Source of the DNA: Bacteroidales bacterium
GTDB taxonomy: Bacteria > Bacteroidota > Bacteroidia > Bacteroidales > UBA932
Assembly (NCBI GenBank): GCA_020026275.1
Contig: JAHHQQ010000012.1
Span: 1-57,041 of the forward strand
Direction: 5' to 3'
DNA length: 57,041 nt
Positions 9,801 through 18,087 of this stretch are shown one piece after another (the stretch's first letter is position 1; every line of letters starts with the position of its first letter). The notes under the pieces are model-generated. The model ran no database searches and was not told where the DNA came from. It saw only the letters and a program-made list of their open reading frames with translations. A program made the position numbers and the translations under genes.

Positions 9801-9956
9801 TTCCAGCCCAAGGCCATTACCAAATTGGGCTTGAGAAAACTGGCCATAGGATTCGGCTTTAGCGACATCGCCCATATTTCAACCGTCAAATTTGAACGAG
9901 GCACCAGCTATCCTTACTGTCGAAGCATCAACATCACATTCCGTCCAACTTTCTAA
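6897..9956 (+). CDS. SusC/RagA-family TonB-dependent outer-membrane transporter
   Basis: Outer-membrane beta-barrel that imports a ligand delivered by its SusD partner, driven by TonB. The frame is open from a TTG at 6843, but the ATG at 6897 (or the next codon, 6900) gives a proper signal peptide ending near VSAQ; length 1,019 residues. A carboxypeptidase-D-like regulatory domain (about 30-110, starting FTVSGQITD) is followed by the plug domain, with DEVIVNGF and the typical DVLKDASATILYG block, then the barrel to a C-terminal aromatic residue (RPTF). It heads a tightly spaced set: susD 11 bp downstream, then DUF4843, PKD-like, metallophosphoesterase and acid phosphatase genes. No ECF sigma/anti-sigma or hybrid two-component regulator is adjacent. 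I found no convincing promoter in 6741-6896, only an inverted repeat TACCTT/AAGGTA at 6807-6830. Confidence 0.93.
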   Translation: MMKRVLSRKRASIWKVLFSCLAFIFIGQELQVSAQDHTGSKIKFTVSGQITDTEGIPLAGTSIFVKGTSIGVSSDENGQYMIQIPSGKNRILVFSFIGMETQEIPINRSKALDITLKSDTRLDEVIVNGFYTQSKETFTGAATIIKGDDLLKVSPTNLVKAIVELTPGMELVENNAMGSDPNAIPNILIRGANTLITDNKQEGINNPVIILDGVEITMEELYDLDMFDIARVDVLKDASATILYGEKGANGVIVIERKKPDSSKIKVNYNFVPKFSYPDLSSFNLTNAEQKLELEKLAGIYDKPDGSMDEAYFYKLQNVRKGVNSNWLYEPLRLPFSHNHSASLSARMESLDFRASINFNDNYGVMKGDNRRNGGLNFSIGYHLKDKLTVSFKSSFTMTNSRKSPYGEYSDYVNMNPYEPIRDENGNLIQEYHFDPIHPGTTGDINPLYTATLSNFSKSKGHNFNNNLSARWNITKFFYITAQGSLGMSWGSSDSFKSPKDLSFKNTAMDKKGSYSFSNRENLRTDGKIVANYGRSLGHRGSMFRISAGSNIQYSRSKSTSAQAVGFFKDNLSDISFSNHYPEMGHPSGTDLISTQVGFFVNANTSFRNRYFLDLSFRTSGSSKFGSNNSFAPFWAAGLGWNLHREKFAEDWTWLNSLIFRYSVGFNGSSSFDYYQAKTVYQYNSNNLYYTGIGALPKQMGNPDLKWQRTLNNNFGLTGSFLNGRLQIGLDFYSNTTYDMLMPINLPPSVGTKSMNVNFGQINNKGIDISLSGHIIKTTDWFWSMTLTGGHVMDQIKNISSSLKGKELGDKYDSGKPKLLFEENGSQFDIYAMRSAGIDPATGKEIFIKKNGQYTYNYMADERVAVGNTNPVLQGSWHNTLRYKGFSISISTNYTFGGDFYNTTLQNKVEKIDIKHNVDERAFTDRWKKPGDLSRYLSLKETSFAHYSERFVEKRNELYISNIQFMYDFQPKAITKLGLRKLAIGFGFSDIAHISTVKFERGTSYPYCRSINITFRPTF

Positions 9957-9967
9957 ATCCAGCCATC

Positions 9968-11422
9968 ATGAAAAGAATATTGATACATGTTTTCACCGCT
10001 ATCCTGGCACTGTCAGGATGTGCCAACTTCCTGGATGTCAATCCGAAGGGAGAAACCTTCGACAACGACATGTTCACCAGCGAAGAAGGTTACGAGGATG
10101 CCATCTACGGCATCTACAGCGAAGTTGCCAATACGACCAACCTCTATGCCGGCTATCTCCACTGGATACCGGAAGCGATGTGCCAGAACATCAACTGCAA
10201 CAAAGACTACCGCCTGGGCAACCTTCAAATCCAAAACTGGAGCATTGAAGGTACTGACGACATCATCGCAGATGTCTGGACCGATGTCTACAAGACCATC
10301 AATCACATCAACAACATCCTCGCCCACATTGAAGAAGGAGGAGAGGATGAATTTGAATATACCAGACTGTACAAAGGAGAAATGCTCGCCATGAGGGCTC
10401 TCCTCCACTATGAAATGCTACATCTGCTCTGTCCGCCTCTATGGGCGTCTGAAGCAGAAAAGAAAATTGGAATCCCTTATGTCAAGAAATATTCCTTCGA
10501 CATCACTCCGTTCTCCACTGTGGACTTGGCATACGAACTGGTACTGGAAGATCTTTTGACAGCAGAAAAATGTCTGGAACAAGACAAGAAACTTATCCAA
10601 CCGGTCCGGAACAACTTTTCCGACGGTTTTACTTCCTGCCGGATCACCCATCTCAATCTATATGCCGTACAAGGTCTGATTGCACGAGTATATTGGAGCA
10701 TGGACCAAATGGAAAAGGCCGCAACCTATGCGCAGAAAGTGATTGACAGCAAACTGTTCTCTTTCCGTCCAAACAGCGCATTCATCCAGTCCGACAACGG
10801 TACTTTAGACCTCAACGAAACTCTTTTCGGACTCTATTCTCTAAGAGTGAATGACCAGAACAACAAGAAATACGCACCAACTTCCGAAGCGACCCCCACC
10901 TTCAATCTGGCAACCGACTGGAAAAGCATCTACGAAAAAGACGCTTCCGGTTCCATGACAGACCTGCGTCTTTCCGCTTGGTTTGACGATTACTCTGGAA
11001 CCCTCACCAAACTGGTCAACAAAATGTACTACAGTTCCGGCTCTGCCACTGTTGATATAAATAGTTACCAAGGAAAATCCATTCTGGGTGTCAACATTAT
11101 CTGCCTTCCGGAAATGTACTTCATCGTAGCAGAAGCGAACCTGAAGACCAATCCGGAAAAAGCTAGAAGTTACTTTGATAAAATTATCCAGTCCAGAGGT
11201 CTCCAGCCACTGAAAGAAGAAAATGTCCTACTTGACCAAGAAAGGCTGTTCAGAGAAAGAAGAAAGGAATTCTATGGAGATGGAATGACCTGGTACGATA
11301 TGAAGAAATTCAAGATGGACGTCCATACAGTAGTGGGGACAACCTTAGACGGAACTCTCTCCAAAACCTACACTATCCGAATTCCAGAAGAAGAATTTGA
11401 AGGACGTGAAAACATAAAATAA
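9968..11422 (+). CDS. SusD/RagB-family nutrient-binding lipoprotein
   Basis: Surface lipoprotein forming the lid of the SusC transporter and binding the substrate. The signal peptide ends in LSGC (Cys18), followed by the usual FLDVNPKGE N-terminus of mature SusD proteins. TPR-like helices fill the N-terminal half (about 60-330), and the family's C-terminal block LLDQERLFRERRKEFYGDGMTWYDMKKF is present, with the RRKEF core. 484 residues, ordinary for the family. It lies 11 bp after susC and 1 bp before the DUF4843 gene, so the three are one transcription unit. Ligand unknown; the two phosphatase genes downstream suggest a phosphorylated compound. Confidence 0.93.
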   Translation: MKRILIHVFTAILALSGCANFLDVNPKGETFDNDMFTSEEGYEDAIYGIYSEVANTTNLYAGYLHWIPEAMCQNINCNKDYRLGNLQIQNWSIEGTDDIIADVWTDVYKTINHINNILAHIEEGGEDEFEYTRLYKGEMLAMRALLHYEMLHLLCPPLWASEAEKKIGIPYVKKYSFDITPFSTVDLAYELVLEDLLTAEKCLEQDKKLIQPVRNNFSDGFTSCRITHLNLYAVQGLIARVYWSMDQMEKAATYAQKVIDSKLFSFRPNSAFIQSDNGTLDLNETLFGLYSLRVNDQNNKKYAPTSEATPTFNLATDWKSIYEKDASGSMTDLRLSAWFDDYSGTLTKLVNKMYYSSGSATVDINSYQGKSILGVNIICLPEMYFIVAEANLKTNPEKARSYFDKIIQSRGLQPLKEENVLLDQERLFRERRKEFYGDGMTWYDMKKFKMDVHTVVGTTLDGTLSKTYTIRIPEEEFEGRENIK

Positions 11423-11423
11423 C

Positions 11424-12347
11424 ATGAACAAGATATTTACATATATATTGCTATCATCCATCACTCTCTTGGGTCTGAATTCCTGTAAAGGTACCTGGGT
11501 GATGTATGATACTGAACAGAAGAGCCACCTCTTCTTCAAAGACGATATCAGTGACAAAACCATTTCCTTTGCCATGGTTTCCAGTGACGAAGACATCGTT
11601 GTCAATACAAAAGTTTACCTCATGGGGAAACCTTATGACGAAGACAAGACCTTCAGCATGAAGTCCCTTCCATGCAAAGAGAACGAGACGATTCAAGTAG
11701 GTGATGGAAAATTCAACGTCTTTTCTGCGACCGCCGGTACAGATTACGATCTGTGCCAACTGATTCTCCCTGCAGGAAAAACAGAAGCGGAAATTCAAAT
11801 CACCCTTCACCGGAATACACAAATGCTGAAGAATGAATATGCTAAAATTCACCTCCAGCTGATACCGGACGAACTCTTCAATGTCCTGCCTTATGATGAC
11901 TACAACAAATCTGAAATCATCTCTCCAGACTTTATCCTCTATGTAACAGACGGAGAACCAACTTGTCCTGTCTGGTGGACTGAAAGCAAGAGCAAACCTG
12001 TCGGATGGAACTACAATCTAGGAAATTTCTATCCAGAAAAATACCGCCGTTTCATGGAACTCTTCCATGAAACAGAAAAAACATGTCCAGTTTTCTACAA
12101 GGCGATTGTAGAAATGTATGGAGAGAATTTGGACAATCCTGAAATCAAGTTGACCTTCTGGAGACAACATTTTCCAAACGTATGGGCAAAATATGTCTTC
12201 GGGCCTCTATACGACTACTATATGGAATATTACAAACAGCATCCAGATGATCCTCATATGGAAGAAATGGGCAATGACTCTGTCAATCTGAAAGGAAGGA
12301 CCGGTTGGGCCAGCCCTATTGAAGGAACATATGGTTTTTTAAATTAG
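11424..12347 (+). CDS. DUF4843-type surface lipoprotein
   Basis: 307-residue lipoprotein (signal peptide ending LNSC, Cys21). The early block VMYDTEQKSHLFFKDD and the general layout, an N-terminal beta-rich domain followed by a C-terminal helical part, match the DUF4843 family, which is found almost only next to SusC/SusD pairs in Bacteroidota. It starts one base after the susD stop codon and ends 12 bp before the PKD-like gene. Probably an accessory component of the SusCD complex at the cell surface that helps capture the ligand; no catalytic motif is visible. Function not known. Confidence 0.78.
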   Translation: MNKIFTYILLSSITLLGLNSCKGTWVMYDTEQKSHLFFKDDISDKTISFAMVSSDEDIVVNTKVYLMGKPYDEDKTFSMKSLPCKENETIQVGDGKFNVFSATAGTDYDLCQLILPAGKTEAEIQITLHRNTQMLKNEYAKIHLQLIPDELFNVLPYDDYNKSEIISPDFILYVTDGEPTCPVWWTESKSKPVGWNYNLGNFYPEKYRRFMELFHETEKTCPVFYKAIVEMYGENLDNPEIKLTFWRQHFPNVWAKYVFGPLYDYYMEYYKQHPDDPHMEEMGNDSVNLKGRTGWASPIEGTYGFLN

Positions 12348-12359
12348 GAGGACTTGACT

Positions 12360-13847
12360 ATGAACAGAACATCATCAATTCTGATTGGAGCATTGACACT
12401 TGTCAGCTTGGTTTCCTGCAACTGGAAAGATGACCCCAATTACAAGGAACTAATGCCGATTACCATCACAGTGCCATCCGATACAATCAACACCAATGCA
12501 GGAGAAAGGCTTATCTTGAATAATCTGGTCATTGAAAGTAACTTGGAAACCACCTGTGAATGGGTTTACGGATGTCCCAAAAAAGGAACATCCATCCAGG
12601 ATCATGATTTTGAAAAGATTATCAAAATATCCGAAAATCCCAACATTGATTATACTTTCGATAAAATCGGGACTTACATCCTGCGACTGAAAGTGGACAA
12701 TGGAGAAAGCATTCAGCTCAAGTTCTTCACATTAAATGTCAATGCCGGCTATGATGAAGGTGTCCTGGTCCTTTGCAACTCAGAAGAAGGAAAATCCAAC
12801 CTTTCATTCATCAAGACCCTTACCAAAGAAGAAGAAATGACACAACAAGAAAGATTCTTTACAGATATCTTCCATTCCCTCAATCCGAACTATACTTTGG
12901 AGAAAGCTCAAGACATCTATATGGGAGACTTCCCTGCCAAACTAGGACACCTTTCCAAACTGGTCATCGCCACCAATGACGAAAAAGGAAGAATCTACCA
13001 AATGGATGCCAAGACGATGGAACTACTGACTGTCACTCCTATGCAGGAACAATACGGGACTTATTGCACAGAACTGGGTGGACTCCATGCCAAAAGCAAT
13101 GAAGGTGGCAACTTCATCCTCGGTGCTGACAAACAACCATACCGCTATGATATGGTCTTAGGGTTTATAGCAGCATTCTCAGATGAAAAACTAGAGCTGG
13201 AACATACCTATGAAGGTTTATTTGACAAATATGGAAAACCTAACAAGACAGCTTTCTGGTGGGGACCGAATTATGTAGCTTCCAGATATTCTGCCACAAA
13301 AGGCATCCAACTGACAAAAGAAGAAGGATGGGAAGTGTTCAATGTCGCCTGCAAACGAATTTCCAACGGCAATTCCGACAATCCTATCTATATTCTGTTT
13401 CAGAACAAACAGGACAAATCCTCCTTCAAAGTCAAGATTACTACAGACAACTTCAGAATCTTCAAAAACGGCATCAACTTCACTAATGCAGATTTGAAAA
13501 TGGACAGGAACAGCAAGATTATCAACACCCGCCACTCCAATGATGTCTATTATGCATATGACAATGCCATCTACCGCTGGGGACTGATTTCCACCCCGGC
13601 ATTGGAACCTGCCATCAGACTACCGAAAGGAGAATTAATCCGAGACATCTCTACCAATTTCAAAGGAATGGAAAAAGATGCTGGAGGAGAAGATCTGCTA
13701 TATATAGCCACCTACAATCCAAACAGGACAAGCGAACACAAAGGAAGTCTGTACATCTACCAGTTTTCTGACAACAGCCTTGTAGAAAAATTTGAAGGAA
13801 AATTCGATGATCCTGTCAAAGTAATCTATAAATACAGAACCAAATAA
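12360..13847 (+). CDS. PKD-like family lipoprotein
   Basis: 495-residue lipoprotein (signal peptide ending LVSC, Cys20). The frame is open from a TTG at 12354, but ATG 12360 is the better start: it has a good Shine-Dalgarno AGGAGG at 12346-12351 with 8 nt spacing, rare in this window. An Ig/PKD-like beta domain (about 30-125) is followed by a long region with beta-propeller-like character (YDEGVLVLCN, IYQMDA, DNAIYRWG). Members of this family regularly follow SusC-SusD-DUF4843 gene sets and are taken to be surface glycan or ligand-binding accessory proteins. No catalytic residues are recognisable. The next gene begins 2 bp later. Confidence 0.75.
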   Translation: MNRTSSILIGALTLVSLVSCNWKDDPNYKELMPITITVPSDTINTNAGERLILNNLVIESNLETTCEWVYGCPKKGTSIQDHDFEKIIKISENPNIDYTFDKIGTYILRLKVDNGESIQLKFFTLNVNAGYDEGVLVLCNSEEGKSNLSFIKTLTKEEEMTQQERFFTDIFHSLNPNYTLEKAQDIYMGDFPAKLGHLSKLVIATNDEKGRIYQMDAKTMELLTVTPMQEQYGTYCTELGGLHAKSNEGGNFILGADKQPYRYDMVLGFIAAFSDEKLELEHTYEGLFDKYGKPNKTAFWWGPNYVASRYSATKGIQLTKEEGWEVFNVACKRISNGNSDNPIYILFQNKQDKSSFKVKITTDNFRIFKNGINFTNADLKMDRNSKIINTRHSNDVYYAYDNAIYRWGLISTPALEPAIRLPKGELIRDISTNFKGMEKDAGGEDLLYIATYNPNRTSEHKGSLYIYQFSDNSLVEKFEGKFDDPVKVIYKYRTK

Positions 13848-13849
13848 CA

Positions 13850-15613
13850 ATGAAAACAAACCGATTTTTCTTCCTGCTTGCAGGCTTGCTGCTTGCAATA
13901 TCCTGCAGCAATCTGAAAGATGGTACCTACCAACTTTCAATCGTTTCTACCTCCGACGGCCATGGAAAATGGATAGGGAATTTCAAAGATTCCCAAAAAG
14001 AGCGTCACAACCTGCTCTGTGTCAGCGCATGGCTCAACAACTACCGATCCCTGAAAGGGGCAGACAACATTCTTCTTCTCGATGCAGGAGACAATCTGGC
14101 AGGGAATCCGGCACCTTTCTATTATAATTTCATCAAAACGGACGAACCTCACCTTTTTCCAAAAATTGCCTCATATATGGGATATGATGCCATAATTCCG
14201 GGAGAAGCTGACTGGGGTACAGGACACGAAGTCTACGACCGGGTAGCGAAAGAACTCGCCCTCCTCAAGATTCCTGTTCTTTCGGCAAATGCCATTGACA
14301 AGATTTCCGGGAAATCCTATTTTCCCGCCTACACCCTCTGCAAAAAAAACGGTGTGAAAATTGCCGTCCTCGGTTTCACTAACTCATCCATCGGGGATAT
14401 GGTGGACCAGAAGGCAATTTCGGGTATCCGTTTCGAAAACATTCTGGACTGCGCTCAAAAAGAGGTAGATGCTGTTCTTGAGAAAGAACATCCTCACCTT
14501 GTCGTGGTAGCGGTCCACAGTGGAGTAGGAAAAGGGAACAGCACGGATTTGGACAAACAAGGGAAAGATCTGTTGAAATCCCTTCGAGGAGTGGATTTGA
14601 TTGTCTGCGGACACGACCATTACAATGAACAGCTTGTTGAAGACAACACATTTCTGATCGACCAAAATTCCTATTATCGCAACGTGGGACTGGCAGAAAT
14701 TGAACTGACCGTCCAGAACGGACAGATTGTGAAAAAAAAGATCGTCACCAATTCGCCCCGCATCGACAACACACAGAAAGACTCCGTCATGTTGGCCACT
14801 TTCCAAAAAGACTACGACAAAATCTACCAGTTTGCCAATGAGCCTATCGGCAAACTGACCGTTCCACTGGACGCAAAAGAAGCCTACAAAGGAAGCAGTG
14901 ACTACATGAATCTCTATCACACCCTCGCACTCAGTCAAGAGCAGGTGGAAATTTCCTTGCAAGCCCCGCTTATCATTGATGGAATCCTACCGCCACAAGA
15001 AATCAGCTATAATAGTCTTTCAAATCTGTATAAGTTTGACAATCAATTGATCGTATTGAAGATGACCGGTCAAGAAATCAAGGATTATCTGGAAAAGAGC
15101 TATGACAACCAGCTGGAAGATGAAAAAGCATCCCTCTTCAAAAGAAATCCTGTTCTCCGGCTCAAGACCAACAAGGACTTCTGGACCAAGAAGACGAAAT
15201 ACACTTTCAAAGTTTCCCCTGCTCATTTTGATTTCGCTGGAGGGCTCATCTATACCGTAGATATCACCCGAAAAGCCGGAAATCGTGTCAACATCCTTTC
15301 CATGGCAGACGGCTCAACCTTCTCACTGGAAAAAGAATACAATACGGCCATCACCTCCTACCGTTCAGCAGGTGCCGGCGGACTGCTCAAGGCAGCAGGT
15401 TTGGACAAGCAGGAAGTGGAAAAAAGGATTGTGTTCCGCGGCCCGCTTTATCGTGACCTTCTTTATTTCTGGATTCAGGAAAACGGAGAAATTGGATTGA
15501 AAGAAATCAGCGATTCCCGACTGGTCGGCTCTTGGAAATTCATTCCTGAAGACAAAGCGAAAACAGGCATTGAAAAAGACTTGAAATTAATATTTCCAGA
15601 TGAAAACAAATAG
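13850..15613 (+). CDS. 5'-nucleotidase-family metallophosphoesterase lipoprotein with altered active site
   Basis: 587-residue exported lipoprotein (LAISC, Cys19) with the two-domain layout of UshA/CpdB enzymes: metallophosphoesterase domain (about 28-300) and a 5'-nucleotidase C-terminal substrate-binding domain (about 330-540, with the AGG motif SAGAGGL). Metal-binding motifs seen: SDGH (Asp36, His38), DAGD (Asp81), VHSG (His223) and GHDH (His255, His257). The motif that is normally GNHE or GNHD reads GEAD (Glu119-Ala120), so the usual metal-ligand Asn and catalytic His are both replaced. It may have a changed substrate range, use another residue, or be inactive. The first enzyme gene of the SusCD locus; its stop overlaps the acid phosphatase start by 14 bases. 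Expected substrates are nucleotides or other phosphomonoesters. Confidence 0.83.
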   Translation: MKTNRFFFLLAGLLLAISCSNLKDGTYQLSIVSTSDGHGKWIGNFKDSQKERHNLLCVSAWLNNYRSLKGADNILLLDAGDNLAGNPAPFYYNFIKTDEPHLFPKIASYMGYDAIIPGEADWGTGHEVYDRVAKELALLKIPVLSANAIDKISGKSYFPAYTLCKKNGVKIAVLGFTNSSIGDMVDQKAISGIRFENILDCAQKEVDAVLEKEHPHLVVVAVHSGVGKGNSTDLDKQGKDLLKSLRGVDLIVCGHDHYNEQLVEDNTFLIDQNSYYRNVGLAEIELTVQNGQIVKKKIVTNSPRIDNTQKDSVMLATFQKDYDKIYQFANEPIGKLTVPLDAKEAYKGSSDYMNLYHTLALSQEQVEISLQAPLIIDGILPPQEISYNSLSNLYKFDNQLIVLKMTGQEIKDYLEKSYDNQLEDEKASLFKRNPVLRLKTNKDFWTKKTKYTFKVSPAHFDFAGGLIYTVDITRKAGNRVNILSMADGSTFSLEKEYNTAITSYRSAGAGGLLKAAGLDKQEVEKRIVFRGPLYRDLLYFWIQENGEIGLKEISDSRLVGSWKFIPEDKAKTGIEKDLKLIFPDENK

Positions 15614-16961
15614 ATTATTTACAGGAATTGTCCTCTTGTTCCTCCAAAGTTGGACAGGTTTCCCTGCTCAGGCTCAATCAGAAGAAAAAATAATTCCAGA
15701 CCAATGGCATCGTTATGATACAGACGCCGAATTGAGAGCTGATCTTACCAAAGCAGGTGGGGAATACGATATGTATGACTTCAACTTGCCGGAACTGACT
15801 GCCGCCCCAAAAGGATACAGACCTGTCTATATCAGCCATTTCGGCCGCCATGGTTCAAGATATGCTCTGGGAGATGAAATCTATGAGGACCTGCTTGACA
15901 TCCTCAGAAAAGGCGCGAAAAAGGGCATCTTGACTGGAAAAGGCAAGGACCTTCTGATCCGATATGAGAAAATCTATCCGAAAGTCGCCCACAGAGGAGG
16001 AGAACTTACCTTCAAAGGACAAACCCAACATCGTCTGATCGCACAAAAAATGTATGAAGATTTCCCAGAAGTATTCAAAGGAGAAACACATGCCGAGGCC
16101 ATATCCACCCATTCACAAAGAGTAATCATGAGCATGGCGGCCTTTATCAATGAATTGGACGAGTTGGACAAGGATTTTACCTTCACCATGGATGAAGGTC
16201 TTGTATATTATCCAGTCCTGCACCCGAACAGTTCGCATAATCCGTGGGTTATCCGCTCCAAAGGCAAATCAGAAGAAGCCAAAATGGTGGCAAGACAATT
16301 CCAAGAGGAGAAACTGGACTTGAACGCTTTCGGTGCGAAATTCTTTACCGACACCAAATTTCTGGATAAAGAATACGGCCTATACAAATTTATGTTGGAT
16401 GTCAGAACCTTCGTCGTGGATTTGCCCTCTCTGGATTTTGAACCGGAAGACAGATTTGAAGACCTGATTACCGAAGAGGAACTCATCAATTTCTGGGAAG
16501 TGTGGAATTTCAATGGCTATACAACCATGGGCCTCTCCCCTCTTTCTGACAAGAAGAACTGCAGGAATTTTGGCCCCGTCCTAAGAAATATTTTTGAACA
16601 GGCAGAACAGGACCTGGAAAATGAAGAAATACAACTTCGTTTACGATTCACTCATGATGTCGCAATCCTTCCTTTGCTTTCTTTTATGGGAATCAACTCC
16701 TTTGGAGCTGAGGTTTTCTCCCCAGAAGAAGTCAAAAACTACTGGCGTTGCTTTGATGTCCCGATGGCCAGCAATATCCAGTTCATCTTCTATCTCCACA
16801 AAAAAAATAAAGAAGTACTAGTCAAAATACTGCTGAACGGGCGGGAAACCAGCCTCCCGATCAATGAATATTGTCCTGGATTTTATTCCTGGAAAGAAAT
16901 GAAATCGTTCTACAGTCCCTTGATGGATCAGGCAGATGAATTTCTGAACGATTACAAATAA
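15600..16961 (+). CDS. Histidine acid phosphatase (clade 2, MINPP/phytase-like)
   Basis: 453-residue exported phosphatase of the histidine phosphatase superfamily, clade 2. Signal peptide ends near AQA. The phosphohistidine motif is RHGSR (Arg83, His84, Arg87), followed by Tyr instead of the Pro of classical acid phosphatases, and the proton-donor motif is HD (His352-Asp353) in FTHDVAILPL. A conserved STHSQRVIMS block (about 169-178) supplies the third active-site arginine. The HD in place of HAE and the overall size resemble bacterial inositol polyphosphate phosphatases and related enzymes, but phytate activity cannot be claimed. It overlaps the metallophosphoesterase gene by 14 bases and ends the SusCD locus; a terminator follows. 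Confidence 0.86.
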   Translation: MKTNRLFTGIVLLFLQSWTGFPAQAQSEEKIIPDQWHRYDTDAELRADLTKAGGEYDMYDFNLPELTAAPKGYRPVYISHFGRHGSRYALGDEIYEDLLDILRKGAKKGILTGKGKDLLIRYEKIYPKVAHRGGELTFKGQTQHRLIAQKMYEDFPEVFKGETHAEAISTHSQRVIMSMAAFINELDELDKDFTFTMDEGLVYYPVLHPNSSHNPWVIRSKGKSEEAKMVARQFQEEKLDLNAFGAKFFTDTKFLDKEYGLYKFMLDVRTFVVDLPSLDFEPEDRFEDLITEEELINFWEVWNFNGYTTMGLSPLSDKKNCRNFGPVLRNIFEQAEQDLENEEIQLRLRFTHDVAILPLLSFMGINSFGAEVFSPEEVKNYWRCFDVPMASNIQFIFYLHKKNKEVLVKILLNGRETSLPINEYCPGFYSWKEMKSFYSPLMDQADEFLNDYK

Positions 16962-16982
16962 GCAGAAAATTTCCATAAAAGT

Positions 16983-17020
16983 GAGGTGTTCCTTGTTTCA
17001 CAACAAAGAACACCTCTTTT
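16983..17020 (+). terminator. Terminator ending the SusCD-phosphatase locus
   Basis: Perfect 9-bp stem GAGGTGTTC (16983-16991) with GAACACCTC (17008-17016), an inner TTGTT/AACAA stem, then TTTT. It closes the six-gene unit. Confidence 0.85.
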
Positions 17021-17148
17021 CTAACCTAAAACTTAACCTATGAAAAAACTATTGCTTGAAATATAGGCAAAATATATGCCATTCAAAAAAAAGAACGGCG
17101 CCTCTATACCGAAATAAAAATCTCAACTCCTGACAGGACAGACACAAC

Positions 17149-17180
17149 AAAAAAACCGGAATCATAAAATGATTCCGGTT
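17149..17180 (-). terminator. Terminator of the rpsB-tsf unit
   Basis: Stem CCGGAATCA (17156-17164) with TGATTCCGG (17170-17178), loop of 5. On the minus strand it is followed by a run of seven T. It lies 24 bp beyond the tsf stop codon. Confidence 0.85.
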
Positions 17181-17202
17181 TCTATATTGGATGAAGCTTA
17201 TA

Positions 17203-18036
17203 TTAGTCGCTAAGAGAGAATCTCTTGAATGCGATTACATGAGCCTCTTTGTCTGCTGACTGAATGTACTGTTTTACAGATACCTTGTTATCCCAGACGA
17301 AGTCCTGCTCCTCAAGAGTCTGCTCTTTGAAGAACTTGTGAAGTTTGCCTTGGGCGATGTTTTCCAACATAGCTTCTGGTTTACCTGCCATTTTTGGATC
17401 TTCAGCCATCTGCTGTTTGTAGATAGCGAGCTCCTTGTCAACGACTTCCTGAGGACAATCTTTTGTACCTACAGAAACAGGATTCATTGCAGCAACCTGC
17501 TGGGCAACATTCTTGGCAACCTCTGCCGGCACTTCCTTATTGAAGGCGACAATCGCACCCAACTTGCTGTTATGGTGAACATACTGTGCAATGAAAGGAG
17601 CTTCAAGAGTTGCATAGTAGGCAAGCACATGTTTCTCACCGGTCTTACCTGTCTGAGCAGAAATCTCCTCTTCTACAGTGTGACCATTGGAACATTTTGC
17701 AGCCTTGAGGTCTTCTTGATTTGCTGGGAAGTTAGCAATAGCCGCGTCAGCGATTTCATCTGCAAGTGCTTTGAAATCGGCGGTTGCGGAAACGAAGTCG
17801 GTTTCACAACCAAGACAAACCATGATAGCTTTGTCACCGTTGGTACGTACGAGTACAGCACCTTCAGTAGTTTCACGGTCAGCTCTCTTGGCAGCGACCA
17901 TTTTGCCTTTTTCGCGGATAATGTCGACAGCTTTCTCGAAATCGCCATCTGCTTCCTGCAATGCTTTCTTGCAGTCCATCATACCAGCACTTGTCATCTG
18001 ACGCAATTTCATTACGTCCTTAGCTGTAATTGCCAT
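17203..18036 (-). CDS. tsf: Translation elongation factor Ts
   Basis: Nucleotide exchange factor that recycles EF-Tu-GDP. 277 residues. The N-terminal UBA-like domain (KDVMKLRQMTSAGMMDCKKAL, about 6-26) and the TDFV motif contacting EF-Tu (about 77-80) are clear, and the dimerisation/core domains follow. It is 51 bp downstream of rpsB, the classical pairing, and ends before a strong terminator. Confidence 0.97.
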   Translation of the reverse strand: MAITAKDVMKLRQMTSAGMMDCKKALQEADGDFEKAVDIIREKGKMVAAKRADRETTEGAVLVRTNGDKAIMVCLGCETDFVSATADFKALADEIADAAIANFPANQEDLKAAKCSNGHTVEEEISAQTGKTGEKHVLAYYATLEAPFIAQYVHHNSKLGAIVAFNKEVPAEVAKNVAQQVAAMNPVSVGTKDCPQEVVDKELAIYKQQMAEDPKMAGKPEAMLENIAQGKLHKFFKEQTLEEQDFVWDNKVSVKQYIQSADKEAHVIAFKRFSLSD

Positions 18037-18087
18037 TGTTTTCTCCTTTTATATTAATTAATACAGAGCTTGAATTGCAGACCAAAA

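Noticed and set aside
17040..17066. Eight-codon frame MKKLLLEI preceded by a start context like those of exported proteins
   Set aside because: Stops almost at once and nothing recognisable follows before the tsf terminator; could be a trace of a lost gene but too short to call.
17338..18057. 239-codon plus-strand frame opposite tsf
   Set aside because: Shadow of the strongly conserved EF-Ts gene; Cys/Phe/Ser-rich composition typical of an antisense frame.
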